64,000 nt of DNA, taken from positions 1 to 64,000 of the forward strand of contig JAGBBX010000018.1 in NCBI GenBank assembly GCA_017938245.1, given 5' to 3'. The position numbers and the translations under genes are program-made. This document shows, piece by piece, positions 19,424 to 29,225 of this stretch. The notes under the pieces were generated by a model. That model worked only from the letters and a program-made list of their open reading frames with translations. It was not told the DNA's origin and searched no databases. Within the stretch, counting starts at the first letter, position 1, and every line of letters starts with the position of its first letter. Source of the stretch: Bacteroidaceae bacterium (GTDB taxonomy: Bacteria > Bacteroidota > Bacteroidia > Bacteroidales > Bacteroidaceae).

Positions 19424-20749
19424 ATGAAGACAATTTGTTTCTATTTCGAGATTCATCAGCTCAGACAGTTGAAACGCTATCGTTTCTTCGATATAGGTAG
19501 TGACCACTACTACTATGATGACTATGCCAATGCAAGTGCAGTGGCCGAGCTTGCCGAGAACTCATACGTTCCCGCGCTTACAACTCTGCTCGATATGATT
19601 AAGGAGAACAACGGCGACTTTAAAGTTGCTCTCTCGGCATCGGGTGTAGGTTTGGAAATGCTCGAGTTGTATGCTCCCCAGGTTATCGAGCTTCTTAAGG
19701 AGCTTGCCAAGACCGGTTGCTGCGAGTTCCTCTGCGAGCCTTATTCGCACGGTCTTTCGTCACTCGTTTCTCCCACCGCTTTCAAGGAAGAGGTCGAGAG
19801 AATGCAACGCAAGGTAAAGGAACTCTTCGGTAAACAGCCCAAGGTGTTGCGCAACTCGGGTCTCATCTACTCGGATGAGATTGGTGAGATGGCTTCTTCA
19901 ATGGGCTTCAAGGGTATGCTTGCCGAGGGTGCAAAGCACATCCTCGCTTGGAAGAGTCCCCACTTCCTTTACAACTGCGCAAACGCTTCGGGTCTGAAGC
20001 TGTTGCTTCGCGACTTTAAGTTCTCGGACGATATCTCATTGCGTTTCTCTAACCCCGAGTGGAGCGAGTATCCTCTCTTTGCCGAGACATACGTCGATTG
20101 GATAGCATCTCTTCCCCAGGAGGAGCAGATTATAAACATCTTTATGAATCTGTCGGCGTTCGGTATGGCTCAGCCTTTATCGTCACACATTCTCGACTTC
20201 CTGAAGGCTATTCCCACTGTTGCTAAAGAGCGTGGTATCAGCTTCTCTACTCCTTCGGAGATTGTCGAGAAGTTCAAGTCGGTTGGTGCTCTTGAGGTTC
20301 CCTATCCCACATCTTGGATGGACGAGGAGCGCGACACCAGCTCTTGGTTGGGTAACACCTTGCAGCGCGAGGCTTTCAACAAGCTCTATAGCGTTGCCGA
20401 GCGCGTAGCTCTCTCTGACGACAAGAAGTTGAAGCAGGATTGGGATTATCTGCAGGCTGCCGAGAACTTCCGCTTTATGACAACAAAGTCTAACGGTATT
20501 ATCACCGAGCGCAGTATCTATGACTCGCCCTATGATGCGTTTACCAACTATATGAATATCCTTGGCGACTTTATGGCTCGTGTACGTGCACAGTATCCCG
20601 AGGAGATTGACAACGAGGAGTTGAGCGCATTGAAGCAGGTTATCGAGAACCAGGAGGTTGAGATTGTTCAGCTCGAGGCCGAGCTCGAGGCTCTTAAGGC
20701 TAAGGCTGCAAAGAAGACTACAAGAAAGAAAAAAGAGGCTGCCGAGTAA
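19424..20749 (+). CDS. GH57-family protein, probably catalytically inactive
   Basis: 441 residues, cytosolic. The fold is recognisable from FYFEIHQLRQLKRYRFFD at the start, the 7-stranded barrel region to about 300 and the helical C-terminal domain. In active GH57 alpha-amylases the nucleophile is the Glu of an RNTELIY-like motif and the acid is the Asp of an MDYETFGEH-like motif. Here these read RNSGLIY (Gly146) and MNLSAFGMA (Asn242), and the first conserved motif is HQL, not HQP. The protein therefore most likely binds alpha-glucan without cutting it. The last 45 residues form a coiled coil and a Lys/Ala-rich tail (AKAAKKTTRKKKEAAE). It is third gene of the glycogen cluster and ends at the hairpin 20761-20812. 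Confidence 0.85.
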   Translation: MKTICFYFEIHQLRQLKRYRFFDIGSDHYYYDDYANASAVAELAENSYVPALTTLLDMIKENNGDFKVALSASGVGLEMLELYAPQVIELLKELAKTGCCEFLCEPYSHGLSSLVSPTAFKEEVERMQRKVKELFGKQPKVLRNSGLIYSDEIGEMASSMGFKGMLAEGAKHILAWKSPHFLYNCANASGLKLLLRDFKFSDDISLRFSNPEWSEYPLFAETYVDWIASLPQEEQIINIFMNLSAFGMAQPLSSHILDFLKAIPTVAKERGISFSTPSEIVEKFKSVGALEVPYPTSWMDEERDTSSWLGNTLQREAFNKLYSVAERVALSDDKKLKQDWDYLQAAENFRFMTTKSNGIITERSIYDSPYDAFTNYMNILGDFMARVRAQYPEEIDNEELSALKQVIENQEVEIVQLEAELEALKAKAAKKTTRKKKEAAE

Positions 20750-20760
20750 TCGGGCTTCAC

Positions 20761-20812
20761 ATATATATACAAGAATAGCGACCCACAAAGGTCGCTATCC
20801 TTGTATATATAT
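20761..20812. terminator. bidirectional terminator, 23-bp stem
   Basis: Arms 20761-20783 and 20790-20812 pair at 22 of 23 positions with a 6-nt loop (CACAAA). It separates the convergent GH57 gene and TonB receptor gene. The core is GATAGCGACC-like and GC-rich, and the outer part is an AT alternation. Confidence 0.75.
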
Positions 20813-20825
20813 GTATGCTTGTTAT

Positions 20826-23219
20826 TTACAGTTCCACAAGCACGCGCAGGTTAAGCTGTCGTCCGGTGAGATAGTTGGGAACGGCGAAATTGTTGTTGTA
20901 AATGTCGCTCACCCAATAGTAGGAGTTTACATTGTTTATGTCGAGCAGGTTGAAGGCGTCAATACCCAACCATATATTCTTTATGTACTGATAAAGTCCT
21001 GTGCGGTAGATATACTCGGTGTTATCCAGCAGACGGTAGGACATACCAATATCCACGCGTTTATAGGCGGGTGCGCGGAAAGTCTGTTTCTCGCGTCCTG
21101 TGTGCGGAGGGCCGAATGGCAGTCCGTCGGCATATACTCCGCGCAGGCTCATCTTCCAACGCTTTGTGCCTGGGAAAAAGTCGGTGAAATATATCGAGGC
21201 GTTAAATGTCTGGTCGGTGGGTCGGGGGAGCCAGTCGCCTCCCTTTATCTTCTCCTTTGTGTCCATAATAGAAAATGTTACCCACGAGTCGGTGCCCGGG
21301 ACAAACTCACCGAACAGCTTCATATCCAGTCCTGCTGCATAGCCTCGGGCGCAGTTCTCGCCGTAGTAGACGATGCGCACGTTGTCGACATTATAGGGGA
21401 TTATGTTGTCGAGCTTTTTGTAGTAGGCCTCGGCGGTGAATTTAAAGGGGCGGTCGAACATCTTGAACATATAGTCGCAGCCCAATACAAAATGTATAGA
21501 GCGTTGCGATTTTATATTCTTGTTAAGCGTAATGGTGGTTATTCCCTCTGTTGTGACAGTGTCGCGCAGCTCCTTGAAGAACGGCACCTGATAGTAGAGT
21601 CCCGTTGCAAAGCGCAGTGTCATCTTGTCGTTGAACTTTGGGATAAGTCCCACCGAGGCGCGTGGCGATACAAGAAACTCGTCGTTCCAATCCCAATGCG
21701 ATAGACGCACTCCCGCATTCAGCGATACTACTCCAAGAGAGCTGTTGAACTTATAGGTGTCTTGAACGTAGGCCTTTAGGTGGTTGCTGCTTGTTGTGGT
21801 GCGCGAGCGCAGGTTGTATATCGGCATAAGCGAGTTGCCGGTGTGCGGGATGTTATATCCTGCCGAGTCGCGCATCTCCCATTCGCGCTGGTTGTCTTTG
21901 ATGTGTTCGCCTTTCCACTGCACTCCCCACCTCAGGTCGTGCGACTTTATAAAGTGTGTACCACTAAGCGAGAGTGTCTGAACGTCGGCTTCAAGATAGT
22001 TGCGGGCGTGCTCCATATATCGTCCTACGCTCATATTCTCGTCGGCGTTAATATCGTCTATCCAATATTCGCCGATAATGTCGTAGGTCTCCTCCTCATT
22101 GGTGTTGAATGCCGAGCCTTGCAGCGACAGACGGTTATATTCGTCGATGGTGTAGTTGAGCGACAGCGAGCCGAACAGGGTGTTGAAGTGGTCTTTCTCC
22201 CATCCTGCAAAATATACTTTAAACTCCTTGGCATTTTCCATTGTACCGAAAGAGGTGCTACGGTCGGTGGGGGTAAACTCGTATTGGTTGCGTGAGATAT
22301 TACCAATGAAACTGAAGCTAAGTTTCGGTGTAGGACGCCACTCGAAGAATGTCTGATAGTCGATAAACTCGGGGTTATACTCGCCCTTTGTGTCAAGGGT
22401 ACCCAGCAGGTAGCGGTTACTCTTGTAACGTATCGAATTAGAGAAACTGTATTTGTTGTTGCCGACGGCGGCATACACGCTTGCTCCCAACAGACTTGCC
22501 GATACTGTGCTCTCGAACGATTTGGGGCGGCGGTAGGTAATATCGAGCACCGATGACATTTTGTCGCCATATTTTGCCTCGTAACCACCCGTCGAGAAGG
22601 CTATCGAACCAACCATATCGGGGTTCAGGAAGCTGAGACCCTCTTGTTGTCCTGCGCGTATGAGCAGTGGGCGGTAAATCTCTATTCCGTTAACATACAC
22701 GCTATTCTCGTCGAAGTTACCACCGCGAACATTATACTGCGAGCTAAGCTCATTGTGCGAGCTGACACCTGCTTGTGCCGATATTATCGACTCTACACCA
22801 TTGCCGCTTGCATCGGGCAACAGACGCATCTGCTCGGGCATCTCAATCTTTTGTGTGCCGCCCATCTGACGCTCTTTATCGACAACCTCCACACCGTCGA
22901 GCGTTACATTCATCGCGGGAAGAGAGACGTTTACAACCACCGTATCTTTTGGGCTGCGCAGAGTGCGCTTGCGCGTCTGATAGCCAAGCATAGAATAGCT
23001 TATGACAAGGCTATCGCTACTTTCGCAGCTGAAAATGTAGTTTCCTTTCAGGTCGGTGACAGTGCCGGCAGCCTGTCTCTCTACCTTTACATTGGCAATC
23101 TCTATGGGTTGCTGCTTGTCGTCGGTTACCCGTCCCTTAATTGTTACCCTTTGCGCCTGCGCCGATAGAGTGATAATCGTCAGCAGTAGAAATATTATTA
23201 TAGTGCGTAGCTTCTTCAT
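20826..23219 (-). CDS. TonB-dependent receptor with N-terminal carboxypeptidase-regulatory domain
   Basis: 797 residues. Signal peptide MKKLRTIIIFLLLTIITLSAQAQ, CarboxypepD_reg-like Ig domain (about 25-110; IKGRVTDDKQQPIEIANVKV), plug domain (about 120-230; LPDASGNGVESIISAQAGVS, YNVRGGNFDENSVYVNGIEI) and a 22-strand barrel ending in GRQLNLRVLVEL, with a terminal aliphatic strand. Imports an unknown ligand across the outer membrane with TonB energy. No SusD-like partner gene is adjacent and the length is short for SusC, so it is not a typical Sus pair. It stands alone between the convergent GH57 gene and the divergent fucosidase gene. Confidence 0.88.
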   Translation of the reverse strand: MKKLRTIIIFLLLTIITLSAQAQRVTIKGRVTDDKQQPIEIANVKVERQAAGTVTDLKGNYIFSCESSDSLVISYSMLGYQTRKRTLRSPKDTVVVNVSLPAMNVTLDGVEVVDKERQMGGTQKIEMPEQMRLLPDASGNGVESIISAQAGVSSHNELSSQYNVRGGNFDENSVYVNGIEIYRPLLIRAGQQEGLSFLNPDMVGSIAFSTGGYEAKYGDKMSSVLDITYRRPKSFESTVSASLLGASVYAAVGNNKYSFSNSIRYKSNRYLLGTLDTKGEYNPEFIDYQTFFEWRPTPKLSFSFIGNISRNQYEFTPTDRSTSFGTMENAKEFKVYFAGWEKDHFNTLFGSLSLNYTIDEYNRLSLQGSAFNTNEEETYDIIGEYWIDDINADENMSVGRYMEHARNYLEADVQTLSLSGTHFIKSHDLRWGVQWKGEHIKDNQREWEMRDSAGYNIPHTGNSLMPIYNLRSRTTTSSNHLKAYVQDTYKFNSSLGVVSLNAGVRLSHWDWNDEFLVSPRASVGLIPKFNDKMTLRFATGLYYQVPFFKELRDTVTTEGITTITLNKNIKSQRSIHFVLGCDYMFKMFDRPFKFTAEAYYKKLDNIIPYNVDNVRIVYYGENCARGYAAGLDMKLFGEFVPGTDSWVTFSIMDTKEKIKGGDWLPRPTDQTFNASIYFTDFFPGTKRWKMSLRGVYADGLPFGPPHTGREKQTFRAPAYKRVDIGMSYRLLDNTEYIYRTGLYQYIKNIWLGIDAFNLLDINNVNSYYWVSDIYNNNFAVPNYLTGRQLNLRVLVEL

Positions 23220-23457
23220 TCTTTATTTATGATACGTGCGTGCGTTACTATACTTAAACGCTAAAAAATGAAGAAACGTATATCGGGTGCGTATTTTTTA
23301 TTTGCTCTGCTTTTTATTTTAAATATATGCTTTACTTTGTTAAATAACAATTTTGTCGTTCCGTTTTTTTTTTTTCTTTGCATAATATTGGGGTAATATA
23401 TTTTGTATAATAGTATCTATTGCAAAGAACTTGATTTTTAACTAACTATATTATTTT

Positions 23458-24993
23458 ATGAAAAAATTATTTACGACTTTAGTTTTGTGCGGGTTGTTGG
23501 CTCCAACAGCCACAATGGCACAGTTTCAGCTAAAAGATGAAGCTCCTGCCAATCCCGACAATGTACCGGCTGCCGTGCATCCTATTCCTCACGAGCGTCA
23601 GTTGAAATGGCAAGAGACCGAGTTCTATGCTTTCTTCCACTATGGAATGAACACCTTTACAGGCCTGGAGTGGGGCTTCGGAAACGAGCCCGAATCGAAA
23701 TACGCTCCAAAGGCTATGCCTAATCCCGAACAGTGGGTTACAGCTGTGAAAGCAGCCGGAATGAATGGCGGTATTGCTGTGGTAAAGCATCACGACGGTT
23801 TCTGTTTGTGGCCAACAGCTACTACCGAGCACAGCATCAAAAATGCAGGTAATGACAATGGTAGCAATGCCAATATCCCTAAATTGTATGCCGAGGCCAG
23901 CCGCAAGCACAATATGAAATATGGTTTCTACATATCTCCTTGGGACCGTAACTCGGCACACTATGGTAAGGATACATACGTTACCGAGGTGTTCCTGAAA
24001 CAGTGTGAGGAGTTGGCCGAGTATGGCGATGACCAGTTCGAGATGTGGTTCGATGGTGCACGTGGTGGTGACGGTTACTATGGTGGTGAAGGCGGTACAC
24101 GCGAAATTGATGCCGAGATCTATTACGATACTCCCAACCTCCGTACCCGTGTTCACAAGATTGCACCTAACTGCGTGCTTTGGGGCGTAGGTGGCGAGGC
24201 TCGTTGGATTGGTAACGAGTCGGGTTATGCCGGTGAGACAAACTGGGCAATGACCGATTATATGTCCGAGACTGTTATACGCGAAGAGGGTGATATCAAC
24301 GGTTGGTTCTGGAATCCCGGTGAGAGCGACGCCAAGGCTACAAGCGCAGGTTGGTTCTGGCATCAGGGCGAGAGTATGAAGAGTGCCGAGCGCCTTTTCC
24401 AGATGTATCTCGAAACAGTAGGACGCAACGCAACCCTTATTCTCAACTGCCCTCCCGGCCAGTATGGTGTTCTTCCCGATAATACAGTGAACGAACTGAA
24501 GAAACTGGGTAAGATGCTTCACGAGCGTTTGGCTGTGCCTGTGTATGGCCTTGATGAGAGTACCGAAGCTGCCGATTTTGCAAAAAGCGCAAAAATCGAG
24601 GTGAGCGAGACACGTACAGGCGGACACTACGAGGCTGCTAATCTTACCGATGGTAACAAAGATACATATTGGGGTACAAACGATGATAATCTAACAGCAA
24701 CAATAACACTCTCTTGGGATACTCCTCAGGTTATACGTTATCTGGTTATGCAGGAGCCCGTTGCTTTGGGTCAGCGTATCAAAGACTTTAAGATAGAATA
24801 CAGCGCAGATGGTGAGTCGTGGACAGAACTTGCTCCTGCTATGCAGACAACAACTGTCGGCTACAAGCGCATTATTCCTTTGAACGGAAAGACAAGCGAG
24901 AGCTATGGCAATGGCTACAACGCAAAGAAACTGCGTGTAACAATCCTTGACAGCCGCGCTTGTCCTCTGCTATCAAATCTGAACGTATATTGA
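23458..24993 (+). CDS. secreted GH29 alpha-L-fucosidase with C-terminal F5/8 type C domain
   Basis: 511 residues. Signal peptide to about residue 21 (ends TATMAQ). The catalytic barrel (about 35-355) has FFHYGMNTFTGLEWG, VKHHDGFCLWPT near 105 and FEMWFDGARG, where D199 fits the GH29 nucleophile. Residues about 380-511 look like a discoidin/F5-8 type C carbohydrate-binding domain (NLTDGNKDTYWG, RYLVMQEPVALGQRIKDFKIEY). It should release terminal alpha-L-fucose from host or plant glycans in the periplasm or at the surface. The acid/base residue was not assigned. The next gene begins 33 nt after it and is probably co-transcribed. Confidence 0.9.
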   Translation: MKKLFTTLVLCGLLAPTATMAQFQLKDEAPANPDNVPAAVHPIPHERQLKWQETEFYAFFHYGMNTFTGLEWGFGNEPESKYAPKAMPNPEQWVTAVKAAGMNGGIAVVKHHDGFCLWPTATTEHSIKNAGNDNGSNANIPKLYAEASRKHNMKYGFYISPWDRNSAHYGKDTYVTEVFLKQCEELAEYGDDQFEMWFDGARGGDGYYGGEGGTREIDAEIYYDTPNLRTRVHKIAPNCVLWGVGGEARWIGNESGYAGETNWAMTDYMSETVIREEGDINGWFWNPGESDAKATSAGWFWHQGESMKSAERLFQMYLETVGRNATLILNCPPGQYGVLPDNTVNELKKLGKMLHERLAVPVYGLDESTEAADFAKSAKIEVSETRTGGHYEAANLTDGNKDTYWGTNDDNLTATITLSWDTPQVIRYLVMQEPVALGQRIKDFKIEYSADGESWTELAPAMQTTTVGYKRIIPLNGKTSESYGNGYNAKKLRVTILDSRACPLLSNLNVY

Positions 24994-25026
24994 TAAACAT
25001 CGACACAATAATTAAAAAGAAAAATT

Positions 25027-27408
25027 ATGAAAAAGAATATATTATTTTCAGCTGCGTTGATGTTTTTTAGTCTTGCATCTACAGCGCAAACAGCTATAAC
25101 ATTCGATAGCGATGATTATAAAGCTATAAGTGTATACGACCAGTGGGAAGAGAGTCCTTTCCGCACCGGTGTACTCAATGGAAATGCCTCAGTTACCGAT
25201 AATCCCGATTTGTCGGTAGATGAGGTGCTGGGCGTTGCTCCCAATTCAACAGGAAAGGTGGTTGCCTTGCAGCGCAGCCGCTATGGCAGTAATACTTTTG
25301 GCGTGAGAATAGACCTCAAAGAGCCTATACGCGTAACAAAACAGTATCAATACATTCACGTAATGGCCTACCTCAAGGATAAACCTGCAGACAGCCGTAT
25401 GATGGTAATGGGCTTGGGTAAGAGATTAGAGGAGAGCTGGAGCTGGCAGACTGGTGAGGAAGAGCAGTTCTGGGCTTGGACTGTCAACGATGTTAAGGCA
25501 AAAGAGGGCTGGCAGGATATTGTAGTGAAATTCAAGGGCTTCTCTTACTCAAAGGAGGAGAACGAGAATAGCGGAATCGATATCTATTCGTTGATTATTG
25601 TTCCCGACTTGCGCTCGCCCCACGCCGACAAGAGCGATTGGGTAGCATATTTCGACGAGATTGTAGTCGATAACAATCCCAATAAACGTTTCTCGACCGA
25701 AAGATATGCTTTGTCATTCCCCGAAAATGCTGCCGCTACACGCTCCGACCGTGTTCTGAACAAAGTTGGTCTTAACAACTACTCATCGGCAACTCAGCGT
25801 AAGATGGTCTATAGTAACAATGTTATGAGCGGTGTGTTCTCGGCAACTCCGGGTGAGCAGGTGCAGCCTAAGTTCAACTATACAGGCGCATGGATGAGTG
25901 GATACGTGTATGTCGATTGGGGCAATGACGGTGTTTTCAAAGGAACATTGAACGACAACGGAACTCCTGCCGATGATAGTGATGTAGTGAGCCATAATGC
26001 AGTACAGATAAACAATGTGTGGTATAAGAGCGACGGAACAACGGTCTCTAACGGCAATACAATCGGTGCGGGTGTTCCCAAATTTACAGTGCCCGAGAAT
26101 ACCCCTGTAGGCTTCTATCGCATGCGCTACAAGGTAGATTGGAACAGCATCGACCCTGCCGGCGATGATGCTCTTATTGCTAACGGTGGCGGCATAGTAG
26201 ATGTTATGCTCGACGTACACGGCGACAAGGTAAGTGTAAACGCTTCGCAGCTCAATGGCGATATCGTGTTGGCTTCGGATGAATCTCCTTTGCAGAATTA
26301 TACTACAGCTTACGGACAGCCTTTGACCGTTAAGATTATTCCTGCACCCGGCTTTGTACAGAATGGATTTACATTGAAATATGGTTATAATGTGAATGCA
26401 GCAGAGCAACTCGACCAGAATGGTAATCCTAATTGGATTGAGGTATATATTCCCAATACGGCAATCGCATCTGATGGTACATATACTATCCCCGCAGAAT
26501 ATATGCGTGGTAGCACTGTGAATATCTCGGGTGATATGCAGCAGGCTTATCAGTACACTGTAAGTGTTACAGGTGCCGATGGCGAAGGTGGTATTGTGTA
26601 TGGTGGTAAAGAGTATAAATCGGGCGATGTAATCGACGCAAGCCAGTTTTTTACAGTTGAGGACGTTACGGCTATCGCTATAGAGGGTTACACAGCCGAA
26701 ATCTCACTCGATGCTCAGAATAATGTGATTATTGTTGTGTATAAAAAGATTGAGGAGTATCGTCAGATAACATCACTCAGTGAGTTGAAAAACGATGCAG
26801 CTTATCACATCAAGGCCAAGAGCGGCGAGGGATATTATGCGTGGAACACAACCATAACAGATGCCTATCTGAGTCTGCGTGGTATGACAAACTCTTCATA
26901 TAACAACCTCCCCTCGAACCAGGCTGTAGTAGACATCTATAAAGAGGAGGTGAGCCCTTTTGATATGACCGTTGTTTGGCAGATTATCCGGGAAGATGGA
27001 AAATACTACCTGTATCAGCCGGCAAAGCAGGAGTATGTTACCCGCGAGGGCCGTGACTATAAGTTTACTGCCGAAAAGACAGCTTTGGATATGATACGAG
27101 ACAATGGTGATGGTACTTTTAGCTTCCACGCCGGTGGTAGTTATAGCGATAGCTCTACATACTTTGCCTGCATTGTTACCAACGAAGCTCTTACAGCTGT
27201 TCGCAACTGGACTTGGGACGACCACGGCTCGGTAATGTATATCATTGAGAATCCTAATATTAAATTGGGTGATTCCACAGCTATAGAGAATGTGACCGAG
27301 GAGAATGATATGCGTAATGGTATATACAACCTTCAAGGTCAGAAACTCGAAAGACTTCCTGCTTCGGGTATTGTAATTGTAAATGGTCATAAATACATTG
27401 TAAAATAA
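25027..27408 (+). CDS. secreted multidomain protein with GEVED-like and C-terminal sorting-type domains
   Basis: 793 residues, signal peptide to about 20 (FSLASTAQT). Residues about 25-220 are a beta-sandwich resembling carbohydrate-binding modules. About 265-385 resembles a GEVED domain (GYVYVDWGNDGVF, PENTPVGFYRMRYKVDW). A further beta-rich region at about 580-750 (YHIKAKSGEGYYAWN, LYQPAKQEYVTREG) is ricin/lectin-like in rhythm. The last 45 residues (GIYNLQGQKLERLP, IVIVNGHKYIVK) match the short C-terminal tail common on secreted Bacteroidales proteins. No catalytic motif was seen. Pairing with the fucosidase suggests glycan binding. It is followed by a hairpin terminator. Confidence 0.65.
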   Translation: MKKNILFSAALMFFSLASTAQTAITFDSDDYKAISVYDQWEESPFRTGVLNGNASVTDNPDLSVDEVLGVAPNSTGKVVALQRSRYGSNTFGVRIDLKEPIRVTKQYQYIHVMAYLKDKPADSRMMVMGLGKRLEESWSWQTGEEEQFWAWTVNDVKAKEGWQDIVVKFKGFSYSKEENENSGIDIYSLIIVPDLRSPHADKSDWVAYFDEIVVDNNPNKRFSTERYALSFPENAAATRSDRVLNKVGLNNYSSATQRKMVYSNNVMSGVFSATPGEQVQPKFNYTGAWMSGYVYVDWGNDGVFKGTLNDNGTPADDSDVVSHNAVQINNVWYKSDGTTVSNGNTIGAGVPKFTVPENTPVGFYRMRYKVDWNSIDPAGDDALIANGGGIVDVMLDVHGDKVSVNASQLNGDIVLASDESPLQNYTTAYGQPLTVKIIPAPGFVQNGFTLKYGYNVNAAEQLDQNGNPNWIEVYIPNTAIASDGTYTIPAEYMRGSTVNISGDMQQAYQYTVSVTGADGEGGIVYGGKEYKSGDVIDASQFFTVEDVTAIAIEGYTAEISLDAQNNVIIVVYKKIEEYRQITSLSELKNDAAYHIKAKSGEGYYAWNTTITDAYLSLRGMTNSSYNNLPSNQAVVDIYKEEVSPFDMTVVWQIIREDGKYYLYQPAKQEYVTREGRDYKFTAEKTALDMIRDNGDGTFSFHAGGSYSDSSTYFACIVTNEALTAVRNWTWDDHGSVMYIIENPNIKLGDSTAIENVTEENDMRNGIYNLQGQKLERLPASGIVIVNGHKYIVK

Positions 27409-27433
27409 GCCCCTTATTGGTGTAAAGTTTATG

Positions 27434-27469
27434 CTGTGCGACTGAGGCTTCTTCGGTCGCACAGTTTTA
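27434..27469 (+). terminator. intrinsic terminator
   Basis: Stem CTGTGCGAC (27434-27442) with GTCGCACAG (27456-27464), a 13-nt loop, then TTTTATT. It closes the fucosidase operon. Confidence 0.75.
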
Positions 27470-27587
27470 TTATATATCTAAAGGATAACTGTGCCTATTC
27501 CCGGCAGTTCTAAAAATAAGCGGGTAGTGATGGCTTAAAACGAAATAATGTTGTATCTTCGCAGGCGGAAACGTTTCTAACTGTTTT

Positions 27588-28622
27588 ATGGACGAGAAAA
27601 AAGATAATGTATATATATTGGCAATAGAGTCGTCGTGCGACGACACGTCGGCGGCGGTGATGCGTGGCGATACAGTGCTCTCTAACGTTACGGCAAGTCA
27701 GGCGGTGCACGAACAGTATGGTGGTGTGGTGCCCGAGCTTGCTTCGCGTGCGCACGAACTTAATATTGTTCCTGTAGTGGACGCTGCGCTTAAACGTGCG
27801 GGTGTCGAGAAGGAGCAACTGTCGGCTATTGCCTTTACACGTGGGCCCGGCCTTATGGGCTCGTTGCTTGTGGGTGTATCGTTTGCCAAAGGACTTGCAG
27901 CTTCGCTGGGGATTCCTATGGTCGAGGTCAACCATCTGCAAGGACATATTATGGCACATTTTATAAAGGAGGATGGGGTAGAGCATAAAGCGCCCGAGTA
28001 TCCTTTCCTTTGTCTAATGGTGTCGGGAGGAAACTCGCAGATTGTAAAGGTCGATGGTTACGACAAGATGGAGATTGTAGGGCAGACAATAGACGATGCG
28101 GCAGGCGAGGCAATGGATAAGTGTGCAAAGGTTATGGGGCTCGGCTATCCTGGTGGCCCTATCATCGACCGCTTGGCTCGCGAGGGCAATCCTAAGGCAT
28201 ACGCTTTCAGTAAACCGCATATCCCGGGACTCGATTATAGCTTCAGCGGACTTAAGACATCGTTCCTCTATACTCTGCGTAAACTTGTTGCCGACGAACC
28301 CGATTACATCGAGAACCATATAAACGACCTTGCTGCTTCGTTCGAGGCTACCGTGGTAGATATTCTTATGGATAAACTCTATAAGGCTACTAAGCAGTTG
28401 AAGATTAAGAGGGTTGCACTATCGGGTGGTGTTTCGGCAAATACAGCGCTGCGTCAGGCGTTTCACGACTATGCCCGTCGATACGGATGGGAAATTTTTA
28501 TTCCCAAATTCGGCTTTACCACCGACAATGCGGCAATGATTGGCATCGTTGGTTATCATAAATTCTTAGAGGGGGATTTCTGTGCTATGGATATGCCTGC
28601 TTTCTCGAGAACCATAATATAA
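27588..28622 (+). CDS. tsaD: tRNA N6-adenosine threonylcarbamoyltransferase
   Basis: Transfers the threonylcarbamoyl group to A37 of ANN-decoding tRNAs, together with TsaB/TsaE. 344 residues with ILAIESSCDDTSAAV at the start, SSxxxxHEQYGGVVPELASRAHE near 40-55 (metal-binding H...H; NHLQGHIMAHF near 115 supplies HxxxH), and LMVSGGNSQIV near 140. The ASKD-superfamily ATP motifs are intact (GGVSANTALR near 280, TDNAAMIG near 315). A minus-7 box TATCTTCG precedes it at about 27556. The cinA-like gene follows after 7 nt. Confidence 0.96.
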   Translation: MDEKKDNVYILAIESSCDDTSAAVMRGDTVLSNVTASQAVHEQYGGVVPELASRAHELNIVPVVDAALKRAGVEKEQLSAIAFTRGPGLMGSLLVGVSFAKGLAASLGIPMVEVNHLQGHIMAHFIKEDGVEHKAPEYPFLCLMVSGGNSQIVKVDGYDKMEIVGQTIDDAAGEAMDKCAKVMGLGYPGGPIIDRLAREGNPKAYAFSKPHIPGLDYSFSGLKTSFLYTLRKLVADEPDYIENHINDLAASFEATVVDILMDKLYKATKQLKIKRVALSGGVSANTALRQAFHDYARRYGWEIFIPKFGFTTDNAAMIGIVGYHKFLEGDFCAMDMPAFSRTII

Positions 28623-28629
28623 GGTAACT

Positions 28630-29112
28630 ATGGATGGCGAACTTCAACTTCTTGCGCGTGAACTGAATGCGCGTCTGCGCTCCAAAGGACTTACCCTCTC
28701 TACAGCCGAGAGTTGTACGGGAGGAACGGTGGCAACGGCGATAACCTCTATTGCGGGAAGCTCGGATGTCTTTAAAGGGGCGGTGGTTGCCTACTCCAAT
28801 GAGGTAAAGGTGAATGTTCTTGGTGTGCCGCAGAGTGTTCTCGACAGCGATGGCGCTGTAAGCGAAGCTACAGTCGAGGCAATGGCTGTAGGCGTTAAAC
28901 GTATAATGAATAGCGACTGTGCCGTTGCAACATCGGGAATCGCAGGCCCCGGAGGTGCTGTACCGGGAAAACCGGTCGGAACTGTGTGGGTGGCAATAGC
29001 GGTAGGCGAAAAAGTTGTTTCAAAGCTGCTCTCGATAGGGGACAAGGGACGAGAAAGTAATATTTGCACAGCTGCAAAAAAAGTGCTATCTTTGTTGCTG
29101 AAAGAGATTTAA
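28630..29112 (+). CDS. pncC: CinA C-terminal domain nicotinamide-nucleotide amidohydrolase
   Basis: 160 residues. This is the free-standing CinA C-terminal (PncC) domain, which deamidates NMN to nicotinic acid mononucleotide. Seen: LSTAESCTGGTVATAITSIAGSS near 20-45 (AESCTGG is the signature), GAVVAYSNEVK near 50, and ATSGIAGPGGAVPGKPVGTVW near 100-120. It lacks the N-terminal MoaB-like domain of full CinA. It starts 7 nt after tsaD and is probably co-transcribed. Confidence 0.9.
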   Translation: MDGELQLLARELNARLRSKGLTLSTAESCTGGTVATAITSIAGSSDVFKGAVVAYSNEVKVNVLGVPQSVLDSDGAVSEATVEAMAVGVKRIMNSDCAVATSGIAGPGGAVPGKPVGTVWVAIAVGEKVVSKLLSIGDKGRESNICTAAKKVLSLLLKEI

Positions 29113-29143
29113 CGGCCTCTTAAAGAAAATAAATGCTAATTTG

Positions 29144-29175
29144 TTTGCAGGATATAGACAAAATTTATATCTTTG
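29144..29175 (+). promoter_or_regulatory. promoter of the rpmB operon
   Basis: TTTG (29144-29147), 20 nt, TATCTTTG (29168-29175) followed by CACGC. Exact consensus spacing; predicted start near 29182. Confidence 0.7.
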
Positions 29176-29225
29176 CACGCTGTTTTAGGTAAGCACGTAA
29201 GAATAAAAACAAAAAATATATAGAG

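Noticed and set aside
20658..21704. 348-codon plus-strand frame
   Set aside because: Overlaps the GH57 gene end and lies antisense to the TonB receptor, whose protein is well conserved; the translation has no domain.
23530..24627. 365-codon minus-strand frame inside the fucosidase gene
   Set aside because: Shadow of a GH29 gene with clear catalytic motifs; its translation is Cys/Thr-rich and resembles nothing known.
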